Assembly (NCBI GenBank): GCA_022703505.1
Contig: JAKLDN010000001.1
Location: forward strand, 124,001 to 188,000
DNA length: 64,000 bases
Origin: Spirochaetota bacterium
GTDB taxonomy: Bacteria > Spirochaetota > Spirochaetia > Treponematales > UBA12059
Direction: 5' to 3'
The translations under genes were made by a program, and so were the position numbers. This document shows positions 25,446 to 34,042 of this stretch, in pieces. Each line of letters begins with the position of its first letter. Position 1 is the stretch's first letter. The notes below the pieces were generated by a model. That model did no database searches and was not told the origin of the DNA. It saw only the letters and a program-made list of their open reading frames with translations.

Positions 25446-26500
25446 GTTCGCTCCTCCACCGCCTCCGGGGCGGGCATGTTTTCCTTCAGCAGTATCTCGG
25501 TCGCCACCGCGACGGTTCCTCCCGGGTCCCCGTGGGCGACGATCCGGTACAGCCGTTCCAAGCCCAGCCTCCCCTGTTCCCGGGGGCGCTGGGAGATGAC
25601 GCAATCGACGAGGCCCTCCCGTAGGGCGGCCGCGTTCCGGGGCACGAGGTCCCAGGAGACGACGGCGCAGCGGTCCTTTTTTCCCGCCGCCGCCAGCCAT
25701 TCCCCGGCCAGGTGGCCCGATGAGTTCGCGACCAGGAGGCCGCCGATCCCGGGCTCCTCCCGGAAGATGTCCTCGAACCAGCGCGCCCGGACCTCGGGCC
25801 GCTCGAAGCCCGGGCATTCCCGGACGATCAGGCGGCGGCTTCCCGCCTCCCGAAGATAGGATTCGAAGCCCGCCACGCGGCGCCGGATGTGGCCGTCCTC
25901 GGGATGGGCGTCGATGGCGGCCAGGGGCACGTCCCCGGGAGCCAGGAGGGAAAGCAGGCGGCCGGCCAGGCGGCCGGCGGAATACGCGTCCTGGCCTATG
26001 GAGAAGACGGGGTCCGCCCCTTCCAGGGCGGCATCGAAGAAGGCGTAGGGAGTCCCGGGAGGGAGGGCCGCGAGGGCCGGGCCGATCACGGCCGGCAGGA
26101 CCGGCGCCAGTAGGAGGCCGTCGAAGCCCTCCGCGAGGGTTCCGGACAGGAGCTTTCGGTAGCCCGCGGGATCGTAGCGGTCGAATTCGACCACCTCCGT
26201 CCTCACCGAGAACCGGGACAGGTCCCGGGCCGCCGCCCGGATGCCCTCCAGGCAGAGTCCCCAGTACCCCGAATCCTGCCCGGCCTTGGGGGCCAGGACC
26301 CGGAACAGCCAGGTCTTGCCCAGGGAGAGCTGGCGGGCCAGGACGTTCGGCCGGTACCCAAGGGACCGCACGATGGACTCGACGTTCTCCCGGGTTTCCT
26401 CGGCCACCCCGTCCCGGCCGTGGAGCACCCGGTCCACGGTCCCGATGGACACGCCGGCCAGGCGGGCTATCTCCTTGACGGTCGCGTTCTGGTTCGGCAC
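25442..26500 (-). CDS. LacI-family transcriptional regulator of arabinose genes
   Basis: A 352-residue repressor-type protein starting at GTG 26500 after GTAAGGAAG. The N-terminal helix-turn-helix is TVKEIARLAGVSIGTVDRVL, with the hinge helix RPNVLARQLSL. The rest is a periplasmic-binding-like sugar domain of the type found in LacI/RbsR relatives. It is the first gene of the lacI-araB-araA operon. A perfect palindrome between its own promoter and start codon, also present before the YesM kinase gene, is the likely operator. It would respond to L-arabinose or a phosphorylated product (inference). Confidence 0.88.
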   Translation of the reverse strand: MPNQNATVKEIARLAGVSIGTVDRVLHGRDGVAEETRENVESIVRSLGYRPNVLARQLSLGKTWLFRVLAPKAGQDSGYWGLCLEGIRAAARDLSRFSVRTEVVEFDRYDPAGYRKLLSGTLAEGFDGLLLAPVLPAVIGPALAALPPGTPYAFFDAALEGADPVFSIGQDAYSAGRLAGRLLSLLAPGDVPLAAIDAHPEDGHIRRRVAGFESYLREAGSRRLIVRECPGFERPEVRARWFEDIFREEPGIGGLLVANSSGHLAGEWLAAAGKKDRCAVVSWDLVPRNAAALREGLVDCVISQRPREQGRLGLERLYRIVAHGDPGGTVAVATEILLKENMPAPEAVEERT

Positions 26501-26516
26501 GGTTGGACTTCCTTAC

Positions 26517-26530
26517 CGTGTACGTACACG
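26517..26530. promoter_or_regulatory. 14-bp palindromic operator of the arabinose regulon
   Basis: CGTGTACGTACACG is identical to 11552-11565. It sits between the -10 box and the ribosome site of the LacI gene, a position that would block transcription when occupied. Confidence 0.75.
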
Positions 26531-26537
26531 ATAAGGA

Positions 26538-26566
26538 TTTATACCCAGAGTCGAAGAATCTGTCAA
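26538..26566 (-). promoter_or_regulatory. Sigma-70-type promoter of lacI-araB-araA
   Basis: On the minus strand TTGACA (26566-26561) and TATAAA (26543-26538) are separated by exactly 17 bp, nearly the full consensus. The operator palindrome begins eight bases downstream. The remaining non-coding part (26567-26709) shows nothing recognisable. Confidence 0.8.
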
Positions 26567-26709
26567 CGAAAATCAAGCGAGCGGGCGATTACGGGAGGAG
26601 AAAATTGACGCCGATCATCCTGGACGGCCGATCCGCGTGGAGATACCGGTCCTCGAAGCCAAGCGGCCCGGCGGCAGGCTACGACCGGGCAGGTTCCGGA
26701 AGGGCCGCC

Positions 26710-27840
26710 CTACTTCCCTACCCCCTCCCAGCAGGCGTCCGCCAGCTCCTGGAACCTCAGGTGGGCTCCGGGTATGTCCTGGAAGCGGTTGCAGGTGAAG
26801 GCGAACACGAGGCCCGAGGGGGGGTCGGCCCAGCCGAAGGCACAGCCCCCCTGGCCGGAGTGGCCGAAGGTCCGCTCGGTGGCTCCCCTGCCCATGTGGC
26901 GAATGTCCCGGTCCGGGAAGGGCGAGTAGCCCCCCAGGCCGAAGCCCAGGGCCCAGCGGATCCGCATTCCGGACTGGGCGTCCGGGCCGTCCCAGCGCAG
27001 GACCGTGGCGCGCTCCACCGCGGCCTTCGAAAGATAGCGCCGCCCGTCCAGCTGTCCACCGGCGCACAGCATCCGGTAGAACCGGGCCAGGTCCCGGGCG
27101 CAGGTGTTCAGGGAGGCCGCGGGCAGGAAAAGGCGGCGGTACAGGGGGTTCGAGAAGACCCGGGCGGCGCCGATCTGGGCGGGATCCGCGGTGTGGATGC
27201 CCGATGCCCGGCGGAGCTCCCCCGGGGGGAGGCCCGGAAAACTGTCCGTCATGCCCAGGGGCGCAAGGAACTCCCGCTTCAGGTAGTCCGCCGCGGAAAG
27301 GCCGGATACCCGGCGGATCACCTCCCCAAGGACGAAGCCTCCCGTGAAGGCGTGGTAGATGACCTTCTCCCCCGGGGCGTGCTGGGGCCTCCGGGCCGCG
27401 GCCCTGCGCTCTCCCCCGCCCGGGACCAGCCAGGACAGGAGCTCCGGAAGGTCCGCGGCGGCGGGTATGCCCGCCTGGTGGAGGAGGACGTGGGCGATCG
27501 TGACCCCGCCCTTGCCCTTTGCGGCGAAGGCGGGCCAGTACTCGGCCACCGGGGCGTCCAGGTCCAGGCGGCCCTCGTCCGCCAGCTTGTGCACGCAGGC
27601 CGCGGTCAGGGCCTTGGTGGCCGAATAGGCGGCGAAGGGGGTGTCGCCGAGGACGGGCCGGGCTCCCCGGGGATCCCGGAACCCGCCCCACCGGGACAGG
27701 ACCCTGCGGTCCCCGTGCCAGACCTCGATCTGGGCCCCGAAATGGAGGCCCCGCAGGATCTGGCCGTCGAAGGCCCGGGCCGCCCCCTCGAAACCCGGGG
27801 CGGTGACGAAGCCCGGACCGGCGGCCTCGGCGGCGCTCAC
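26710..27840 (-). CDS. Serine beta-lactamase-like hydrolase (class C / EstB type)
   Basis: A 376-residue protein with GTG start 27840, overlapping the stop of the transporter gene (GTGA). Family marks are SATK (nucleophile Ser and general-base Lys), HVLLHQAGIP, a Tyr in VIYHAFTGGFVLGEVI, and FGHSGQGG as the third motif. No signal peptide is seen, so it is probably cytosolic and an esterase or peptidase rather than an antibiotic-resistance enzyme. Coupling with an MFS carrier suggests that it acts on the imported compound. The substrate is unknown. Confidence 0.85.
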   Translation of the reverse strand: MSAAEAAGPGFVTAPGFEGAARAFDGQILRGLHFGAQIEVWHGDRRVLSRWGGFRDPRGARPVLGDTPFAAYSATKALTAACVHKLADEGRLDLDAPVAEYWPAFAAKGKGGVTIAHVLLHQAGIPAAADLPELLSWLVPGGGERRAAARRPQHAPGEKVIYHAFTGGFVLGEVIRRVSGLSAADYLKREFLAPLGMTDSFPGLPPGELRRASGIHTADPAQIGAARVFSNPLYRRLFLPAASLNTCARDLARFYRMLCAGGQLDGRRYLSKAAVERATVLRWDGPDAQSGMRIRWALGFGLGGYSPFPDRDIRHMGRGATERTFGHSGQGGCAFGWADPPSGLVFAFTCNRFQDIPGAHLRFQELADACWEGVGK

Positions 27841-29168
27841 CCCCGGCCTCCCGAAACCTTGACCTCCCCGGTGCGGACCCCCGAGATGCAGAGGAAGGAG
27901 AGCACGAAGAAGATCGGGCAGACCAGGAAGATCACCGAGTAGTCCCGGCCCGCCAGGTCGATGACCCGGCCGTTCAGGATCGGCCCGATCGTCCCGGCCA
28001 GGGTGGTGGCGATGAAGTAGAGGCCCGAGTAGGTGCCCATCAGTTCCTCGGAGGTGGAGGTGTCCAGGATCATGGGAAGGCAGTTCACGTTGACCAGGGC
28101 CCAGCCGAATCCTCCGACCAGAAGCATGGCCGCCACGACGGGCAGGGAGGGGAAGAGCCGGATGACCGCCAGCCCCGCGGCGAAGGTGAGGAGCCCCACG
28201 GAGATCGTGATCCTGCGGCCCAGGCGCTTGGCCACGAGGCTGGCGGGCAGGGCGAAGATCAGGAAGGAGACGTAGGACACCGCCAACAGCATGGCCGCCG
28301 CCGAGGGGGCCAGGCCCAGACGGGTGACCGCGAAGGAGGAAAAGAAGGTCTCGATGGCCATGTAGCCCACCATGTAAAAGAAGACCGTCAGGATCAGGAG
28401 GACCAGGCTCCGCTTGTTCTCCCCCGGGATCTCCCGGAGCCGGGCCAGGACCCGCAAGCCCCCGGGAGCCTCCGCGGCCTGGGCCAGCTCCGGGGGCTCC
28501 CGGACGCTCCGGAAGAGCACCAGGACCGCGGCCACCGTAGCCAGGGCTCCGAACCAGAACGGCAGGGGCTGGTAGACCGCGAAGAGGGCCCCCCCGACCA
28601 CGAAGGCCAGGATGCCCCCGATCCCGGACATGATGTTGACCACCGCGTTGGCCTGGGAGCGCAGGGCCGAGGGAAACAGGTCCGGCAGGAGGGCGAACAT
28701 GGGGGTCCGCCAGAGGGCCATGCACACGACCATGACCAGGGCCGCGCCCATCAGGAGGGCGAAGGGTCCCCCCAACTCGGATACCCTGCCCGACGATTCC
28801 GGGGGTATGAGCTGGGTGCCCATGGGAATTAGGGCGAAGGCCAGGGCCGAGAGGGGGGCGAAGACCAGGATCCAGGGCATGCGGCGGCCGAAGCGGGAAC
28901 GGGTCCGGTCGCTCAAGGGTCCCATGATCGGCTGTAGGAAGAAAGCGGCGACGTTGTCCAGGGTCATCAGGATCCCGGTCACCGTTGCCGAGAGCCCGAA
29001 GCCCCGCACCGCGGCGGCAGCCCGGAAGCCCGGGCTTCCGGCCTGGAGGAAGATCGGCATGTAGGTGTTGTAGACCATCCACATGAGCTGGGCCCCGAAG
29101 AGGCCGAAGCCCAGGAGGGCGGACTTCCTGTAGAACTCGGGGGTCAGGGCGGATTCCTTCGGGGACAT
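27837..29168 (-). CDS. MFS transporter, SLC45/GPH-like sugar carrier type
   Basis: A 443-residue protein with twelve predicted helices. The loop DRTRSRFGRRMPWIL after helix 2 and PDLFPSALRSQANAVVN in the middle are typical of sucrose/SLC45-like or GPH carriers. The family carries glycosides or glucuronides with protons. It is cotranscribed with the serine hydrolase. A hairpin lies just upstream. Confidence 0.8.
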   Translation of the reverse strand: MSPKESALTPEFYRKSALLGFGLFGAQLMWMVYNTYMPIFLQAGSPGFRAAAAVRGFGLSATVTGILMTLDNVAAFFLQPIMGPLSDRTRSRFGRRMPWILVFAPLSALAFALIPMGTQLIPPESSGRVSELGGPFALLMGAALVMVVCMALWRTPMFALLPDLFPSALRSQANAVVNIMSGIGGILAFVVGGALFAVYQPLPFWFGALATVAAVLVLFRSVREPPELAQAAEAPGGLRVLARLREIPGENKRSLVLLILTVFFYMVGYMAIETFFSSFAVTRLGLAPSAAAMLLAVSYVSFLIFALPASLVAKRLGRRITISVGLLTFAAGLAVIRLFPSLPVVAAMLLVGGFGWALVNVNCLPMILDTSTSEELMGTYSGLYFIATTLAGTIGPILNGRVIDLAGRDYSVIFLVCPIFFVLSFLCISGVRTGEVKVSGGRG

Positions 29169-29190
29169 CGGAGCCTCCGGTTTTTTCGAT

Positions 29191-29214
29191 CCCGCCGGAA
29201 CCGGGTCCGGCGGG
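29191..29214. repeat. 9-bp inverted repeat between ktrA end and MFS start
   Basis: CCCGCCGGA / TCCGGCGGG with a 6-base loop in the 118-bp gap 29169-29286. No U-tract follows on the minus strand, so a terminator after ktrA is possible but weak. Otherwise the gap shows nothing. Confidence 0.35.
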
Positions 29215-29286
29215 CCCGGAGGACAAGTACCCCGGGCGGGGTCATTGTCGCCCCCGCCGACCGCGCCGTCAAGGCGAGCCGGACAA

Positions 29287-30000
29287 TCACTTCCTTCGTC
29301 CGAAGAGGCGCCCGAGATCCCGCATCAGGGAGCCCGCGCGCCGGGCCGTCCCGTGGCCGTTGGCGAAGGCCTCGACCGACTCGTCCAACCCAGAGACCAG
29401 GGCCACGTCCCCGGGGCGGAACCGGTACTCCGGGGAGAACAGGCCGTACTCCTCATCCCCGTTCCGAACCGAGATCAGGTTGATCCCGTGATTCTTGCGG
29501 AGGTTGGCCTCCAGCAGGGACTGGCCGAAGAGGCGATCCGGCACCACCAGCTCCGCGATGACCAGGTTGCCCGAGACGGGCAGGTAGTTGAGGAGTCCCG
29601 AGGACACCAGCAGGGGGGTGACCCGCTTGGCCGCCTCCCGGTTCGGGAAGACGATCTTGGTGGCTCCGACCATCTCCAGGATCTCCGCGTGCCCCTCGGT
29701 GACGGCCTTGACGAAGATCCGGGGAATGCCCAGCTTGCGGCAGTAGCTGGTGGCCAGGATGGAGGCCTCGATCTTGTCCCCCATGTCGATCACCACCCCG
29801 TCCAGCCCCTGGGGCAGGGCCTTCCTCAGGTTCTCCTCGTTCACGATGTCCATGACGATGGCTGTCACCGGATAATCCCGGTAGGCGTCGATGACCTCCC
29901 GGTCCTTGTCGATGATCATGACGTCCGCGCCCATGTCCAGGAGTTCCACGAGAACGTTCTTTCCGAACCAGCTCAAGCCCAAAATCGCGAATTGCTTCAT
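29287..30000 (-). CDS. ktrA: KtrA/TrkA-type regulatory subunit of potassium uptake
   Basis: A 237-residue cytosolic protein. The RCK_N Rossmann domain covers about residues 1-130 (FAILGLSWFGKNVLVELL, acidic IDKD, MDIVNEENLRKAL) and RCK_C about 150-215 (GKSLLEANLRKN-like and YRFRPGDVALVSG). It binds nucleotides and gates the KtrB channel. The length matches the single-RCK KtrA rather than the doubled TrkA. The glycine motif is GLSWFG instead of GxGxxG, as in some KtrA proteins. It lies four bases after ktrB and ends the operon. Confidence 0.87.
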   Translation of the reverse strand: MKQFAILGLSWFGKNVLVELLDMGADVMIIDKDREVIDAYRDYPVTAIVMDIVNEENLRKALPQGLDGVVIDMGDKIEASILATSYCRKLGIPRIFVKAVTEGHAEILEMVGATKIVFPNREAAKRVTPLLVSSGLLNYLPVSGNLVIAELVVPDRLFGQSLLEANLRKNHGINLISVRNGDEEYGLFSPEYRFRPGDVALVSGLDESVEAFANGHGTARRAGSLMRDLGRLFGRRK

Positions 30001-30004
30001 ATCC

Positions 30005-31339
30005 CTACCCTATGAGTATCTCCGCCTCGGGATACACGAAGTTGCCCGCCCGGGTCGAACCGCCCAGGAACAGGAAGGCCAGCAGTCCCACCCTGCCGGT
30101 GAACATGGTGCCGATGATCACGAGCTTTCCCGCCGTGCTCAAGCCCGCGGTGAAGTCCAGGGACAGGCCGACGGTCCCGAAGGCTGAGGTGACCTCGAAG
30201 GCGATGTGGCCGAAGTCCACACCCCGGGGTGCCTCCACCACGCTCAGGATTCCTGCCGCGAAGATGAGCAGGAAGGCGGCCTTGATGAAGTAGATCACCG
30301 CCGAATTGATCGTCTCCGGCGTCAACCGTCTGCGGAAGGAATTGATCTCGCCTCTCTCGTTCGCCCGTTTCAGCATGACCAGGAGGACCACGTAGGCGGT
30401 CGCGATCTTGACGCCCCCCGCGATGGAGCCGGGCGCGCCGCCGATGAACATCAGCAGGATCGTGATGAACTTGGAGGGCTGGCGCAGGCCCGCCTGGTGA
30501 ACCGCGTTGAAGCCCGCGGTGCGGGGGGTCACGGACTGGAAGAGGGCGTTCATGGCCCGGACCGGTCCGGACATCCCCGCGAAGGCATGGTCCTTTTCCA
30601 GGATCCAGAAGGCTCCGGCCCCGGCCAGGATCAGGATGGCGGTGATCGATAGCATGAGCTTGGAGTGGTAGCTCAGGATCCGCTTCTTGCCGCGGATCCT
30701 GCGGGCGATATCCTGCAGAACGATGAAGCCGATGCCCCCCGTCGCGATGAGGACCGAGAAGGTCCCCAGGAGAACGGGCTCTCCCTTGAACCGCTCCAGG
30801 CTGTCCGGGAACACGGAAAACCCCGCGTTGCAGAAGGCGGATATCGCGTGGAAAATTCCCAGGTAGATCGGGTCCGCCTGGCCCAGGCGCGCGAACTGGG
30901 CCGCCAGCGCCACGGCTCCCAGGACCTCGACCAGGAAGGTGGAAACCACGATGCTCCGCAGGATCCGGAAGGGGTCGTTTTCCACCCCCTGGATGGAAAA
31001 GCTCCGGATGGTCCGGAGCCTGCGGAAGGGCAGCCGCCCCCCGGGAAGGATCAGCATGAAGGACGTGAAGGATACGATCCCCAGTCCCCCCACCTGGATG
31101 AGCCCCAGGATGACGAGTTGGCCGAACCGGGAATAGTCCGCGGTGTCCACGGTCGTGAGGCCCGTGACACAGACCGCGGAGGTCGAGGTGAACAGGGCGT
31201 CGATCGGGGACAAGGATACCGGCCTCCCCGGTCGTCCCGCCCAGGCGGCGGGAAGCATCAACAGGAAGGTCCCTACGAAGATCACGATCAGGAAGAAAGA
31301 CAGGAGATAGGCGGCGTCGGACTTGAATGCCCGTTTCAT
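30005..31339 (-). CDS. ktrB: KtrB/TrkH-type potassium translocating subunit
   Basis: A 444-residue membrane protein with four M1-P-M2 repeats. The selectivity-filter-like segments are TSAVCVTGLTT, ISAFCNAGFSV, TPRTAGFNAV and TSAFGTVGLSL, each holding the conserved Gly. The length is typical of KtrB. It works with KtrA to import potassium with sodium or protons. It lies one base after the kdpE-like gene. Confidence 0.9.
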   Translation of the reverse strand: MKRAFKSDAAYLLSFFLIVIFVGTFLLMLPAAWAGRPGRPVSLSPIDALFTSTSAVCVTGLTTVDTADYSRFGQLVILGLIQVGGLGIVSFTSFMLILPGGRLPFRRLRTIRSFSIQGVENDPFRILRSIVVSTFLVEVLGAVALAAQFARLGQADPIYLGIFHAISAFCNAGFSVFPDSLERFKGEPVLLGTFSVLIATGGIGFIVLQDIARRIRGKKRILSYHSKLMLSITAILILAGAGAFWILEKDHAFAGMSGPVRAMNALFQSVTPRTAGFNAVHQAGLRQPSKFITILLMFIGGAPGSIAGGVKIATAYVVLLVMLKRANERGEINSFRRRLTPETINSAVIYFIKAAFLLIFAAGILSVVEAPRGVDFGHIAFEVTSAFGTVGLSLDFTAGLSTAGKLVIIGTMFTGRVGLLAFLFLGGSTRAGNFVYPEAEILIG

Positions 31340-31340
31340 G

Positions 31341-32024
31341 TCAGCTTTCCAGCTTCAGGCGATACCCGACGCCGGGTTCGGTCAGGAGGGTCCGGGGCAC
31401 GGAGGGCTCGGCCTCGATCTTCTTGCGCAGCTGGTTGACGTAGACTCGGAGGCTGTTGTAGTCCCCGGCCATGTCGGGCCCCCATACCTCCCGGAGGATC
31501 TGGTTCCGGGTCAGGATCTTCCCGGAATTCCGGACCAGCATCTCCAGGATGGACCATTCGGTCGGGGTCAGGTGCTCCTCGGCCCCGTCCCGGAAGGCTT
31601 CCCGGGTGTCGAACCGCACCTCCAGAAGCCCGACCCGCAGGGGCCGGCCCTCCGGAGACCCGAGTCCCCGGTGGCGGACCGCCACCCGGATCCGCGCCAT
31701 GAGCTCCCCCACCCCGAAGGGCTTGATCAGGTAGTCGTCCGCCCCCGCGTCCAGGAGACCCGTGATCTCCTCCTCGGAATCCCGCACGGACAGGACGATG
31801 ACGGGGACATCCCCCCGCCTGCGGACGGCCAGGAGGAGGTCCCGGCCGTCCCCGTCCGGAAGGCCCAGATCCAGGAGGACGACGCCCGGCTTGACCGCGC
31901 CGAACTGCCTCAGGCCCTCCTCCAGGCCGTCCGCCTCGAAGACCTCGTAGCCCTCCTTTTCCAGGTAGAGCCGGAGGAGCTTCCGTATCTGGACCTCGTC
32001 GTCCACCACGAGGACGGGAATCAC
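31341..32024 (-). CDS. OmpR-family response regulator, KdpE-like
   Basis: A 227-residue protein with GTG start 32024, overlapping the kinase stop (GTGA) and preceded by AGAGGA. The receiver has VVDDE, phospho-Asp in LLDLGLPDGDG and Lys in YLIKPF. The winged-helix domain shows LTPTEWSILEMLVRNSGKIL and SLRVYVNQLRKKIE. This is the KdpE type. No kdpFABC genes are in the window; the operon continues with ktrB and ktrA, so these are the likely targets. Confidence 0.9.
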   Translation of the reverse strand: MIPVLVVDDEVQIRKLLRLYLEKEGYEVFEADGLEEGLRQFGAVKPGVVLLDLGLPDGDGRDLLLAVRRRGDVPVIVLSVRDSEEEITGLLDAGADDYLIKPFGVGELMARIRVAVRHRGLGSPEGRPLRVGLLEVRFDTREAFRDGAEEHLTPTEWSILEMLVRNSGKILTRNQILREVWGPDMAGDYNSLRVYVNQLRKKIEAEPSVPRTLLTEPGVGYRLKLES

Positions 32025-33943
32025 GATTCCTCTTTTCGGGGCAGCCGCAGCTCTATCATGAAACCTCCCCGGTCGCTCCGGGCGGCCCGGGCGGAGCCCC
32101 CGTGGGCCTCCACGATGCCCCGGCAGATAGACAGCCCCAGCCCGCAGCCCGGGCGGGCCCCGGTCCGGGATCCCCGGAAGAAGGTATCGAACAGGAGGGG
32201 GAGTTCCCGTTCGGATACCCCGGGACCGTCGTCCGAGAAGCGGACGACCGTGGCCCCCGGCACCGATTCGGACCCGACGCGGAGGGTGGAGCCCGGGGGA
32301 GTGTAGGCCGAGAAATTCCGCAGGATGTTCCGGAAAACCTGGACCATCAACACAGGGTCCGCGGTGATCTCCGCATCCCGGGCGGATTCCTCCAGGGTCA
32401 CGGTTCTCCCGCCCAGGTCGGATTCCAGACCCTCCCGGGCGGCTCCGATCAGCTCCCCTACGTATGCGGTCTCCGGGCGGACGACCAGCCGCCCCGCCTC
32501 CAGGCGGCTCATGGCCAGCAGGTCCTCCACGATCCGGTTGAGCTTGCCCGCGGCGATCATCGTCTCCGAAAGAAGCTCCCCTCTCAGGGCCGGGTCCTCC
32601 GCGGCCCCGGCCTGGAGGGCGCTCACGGAACCCGTGATCGTCGTGAGGGGCGTCCGCAGTTCGTGGGAGACGTGATTCAGGAGGATCCTGGAAAGCCGGG
32701 CGGACTCCCCGGCCAGCTTGTTCCGCTCGTTCTCCTCCGCCAGAAGCTCCCGCTCCAGGGCCAGGGCCAGGTTGCCGGCCAGGGCCGACAGGACTTCCCG
32801 GTTCTCTCCGTCCAGGGCCCTCTCCCCCGGTCCCGCCGCGTAGAGGATTCCCAGGACCCCGTCCTGGGATCCCAGGGGGATGTACAACCTCCCGGGATCG
32901 TCCGCGACGCAGACATCGGACTGGAAACACCGGGCCGCGGCGCTCGGATCGAAGCCCGGCGCCGTCGGAGGCCCGCCCCGCACGGGACCTCCGGTGTCGA
33001 GGGTCCCGTCGGTGCCGCGGAGGAAGACCGAGGCACGCACCCTCATATGCCGTTCCAGGTAGTCCGACGCCAACCGGGCCAACCCGGCGATATCCCGTTC
33101 CCGGGAGACCGCCCGGGTAAAGCCGTACAGGAAGGCCATCCTGCGTTCCCGCAGGGACAGGGCGGACTCCTTCTCCTTTAGCCGGGAGGTGAGCAGGCCT
33201 CCCGCGAAGGCCGCCAGGAAGTACGCCGTGAACATGAGCAGGTCTTCCAGGCTGGCGATCGAGAAGGTCAGGCGGGGAGGTATGAACAGGAAGTTCCACA
33301 GGAGCGAGGATAGGGCCGCGCTGGCCAGGACCGTGATGCGGCCGCATGCGAACGGCAGGGTCATGTTGACCAGGAGGTACAGGATGGAGACGGACCTGTA
33401 ACCCAGGGCGGGCTGGGCCAGGTGCCCCAGCAGGGTGATCGAAGCCAGGGCGGCCAGGGCCAGGGGGACTCCCCGCAGCGGTCCGGAGGAATCTCGGATC
33501 TTCAGGGGCCTCCTCACGGACGGAACCGGGGCCTTTCCCCGAAGGATCACCACGTCCAGGTCCCCGGACTCCCGGAGTATGTCCTCCATGACGCTGCGCC
33601 GGCCCAGGAAGGATCGGTCGGCCTCCTCGGCCTTGCCGATGACCAGGGTGCCGGCGTCCTTGACCCGGGCGTGGCGGACGATGCAGGAAGCCACGTCCCG
33701 GTCCACGGCGGAGAGTATTTCGGCTCCCAGCGTCCGAGCCAGGGCCAGGTTCCGTTCCACCCCCGCGGGATCTTCGTCGCATTCCGGGTCGTGCACGTGC
33801 AGGACCGTCCAGGCGGCTCCCTGCCGGCGGGCGGCGGCGTCGGTCCACCGGATCAGGTACTCGGAGTTGCGACTCCCGGTGACGGCGACGAGGAAGTGGT
33901 CTCCGAGCCCGGACTCGGAACGGCTCGAAATCGGTTCTTCCAT
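32021..33943 (-). CDS. KdpD-like sensor histidine kinase lacking the KdpD N-terminal domain
   Basis: A 640-residue kinase. It starts directly with a universal-stress-protein domain (about residues 15-135). Four DUF4118 helices (about 160-245), a GAF domain (about 270-390), HisKA with NHVSHELRTPLTTI, and HATPase with FSDDGPGVSE and GCGLGLSICRGIVEAHGG follow. The N-terminal Walker-type KdpD sensor (about 200 residues in E. coli) is absent; such short forms exist in other bacteria. It likely senses potassium or turgor and controls the ktr genes. The -10 box TATGCT ends only seven bases before its ATG, so translation may be leaderless. Confidence 0.88.
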   Translation of the reverse strand: MEEPISSRSESGLGDHFLVAVTGSRNSEYLIRWTDAAARRQGAAWTVLHVHDPECDEDPAGVERNLALARTLGAEILSAVDRDVASCIVRHARVKDAGTLVIGKAEEADRSFLGRRSVMEDILRESGDLDVVILRGKAPVPSVRRPLKIRDSSGPLRGVPLALAALASITLLGHLAQPALGYRSVSILYLLVNMTLPFACGRITVLASAALSSLLWNFLFIPPRLTFSIASLEDLLMFTAYFLAAFAGGLLTSRLKEKESALSLRERRMAFLYGFTRAVSRERDIAGLARLASDYLERHMRVRASVFLRGTDGTLDTGGPVRGGPPTAPGFDPSAAARCFQSDVCVADDPGRLYIPLGSQDGVLGILYAAGPGERALDGENREVLSALAGNLALALERELLAEENERNKLAGESARLSRILLNHVSHELRTPLTTITGSVSALQAGAAEDPALRGELLSETMIAAGKLNRIVEDLLAMSRLEAGRLVVRPETAYVGELIGAAREGLESDLGGRTVTLEESARDAEITADPVLMVQVFRNILRNFSAYTPPGSTLRVGSESVPGATVVRFSDDGPGVSERELPLLFDTFFRGSRTGARPGCGLGLSICRGIVEAHGGSARAARSDRGGFMIELRLPRKEES

Positions 33944-33949
33944 GCCCCG

Positions 33950-34026
33950 AGCATAGCACTTCCTAAAAACCTCGTCCCATTAAGGAGACGTTAAGAAACC
34001 CTGGAGTTTCGTTAAGGATCGATTAA
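33950..34026 (-). promoter_or_regulatory. kdpDE-ktrBA promoter with 11-bp-phased TTAA boxes
   Basis: TTAA occurs at 33980, 33991, 34012 and 34023, with steps of 11, 21 and 11 bases. This is the direct-repeat spacing used by OmpR/PhoB-family regulators. On the minus strand an extended -10 box TGCTATGCT lies at 33958-33950 with no good -35, as expected of an activated promoter. Binding by the KdpE-like protein coded next door is the natural hypothesis. Confidence 0.55.
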
Positions 34027-34042
34027 AACCGGAGGAACCGGG

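Noticed and set aside
22419-25859. Very long plus-strand open frame opposite araA and araB
   Set aside because: Its product is low in complexity, rich in Gly, Pro and Arg, and has no domain; the minus strand codes for two clear enzymes. It is a by-product of high GC content. The same holds for long frames at 8633-11404 (minus) and 13396-14595 (plus).
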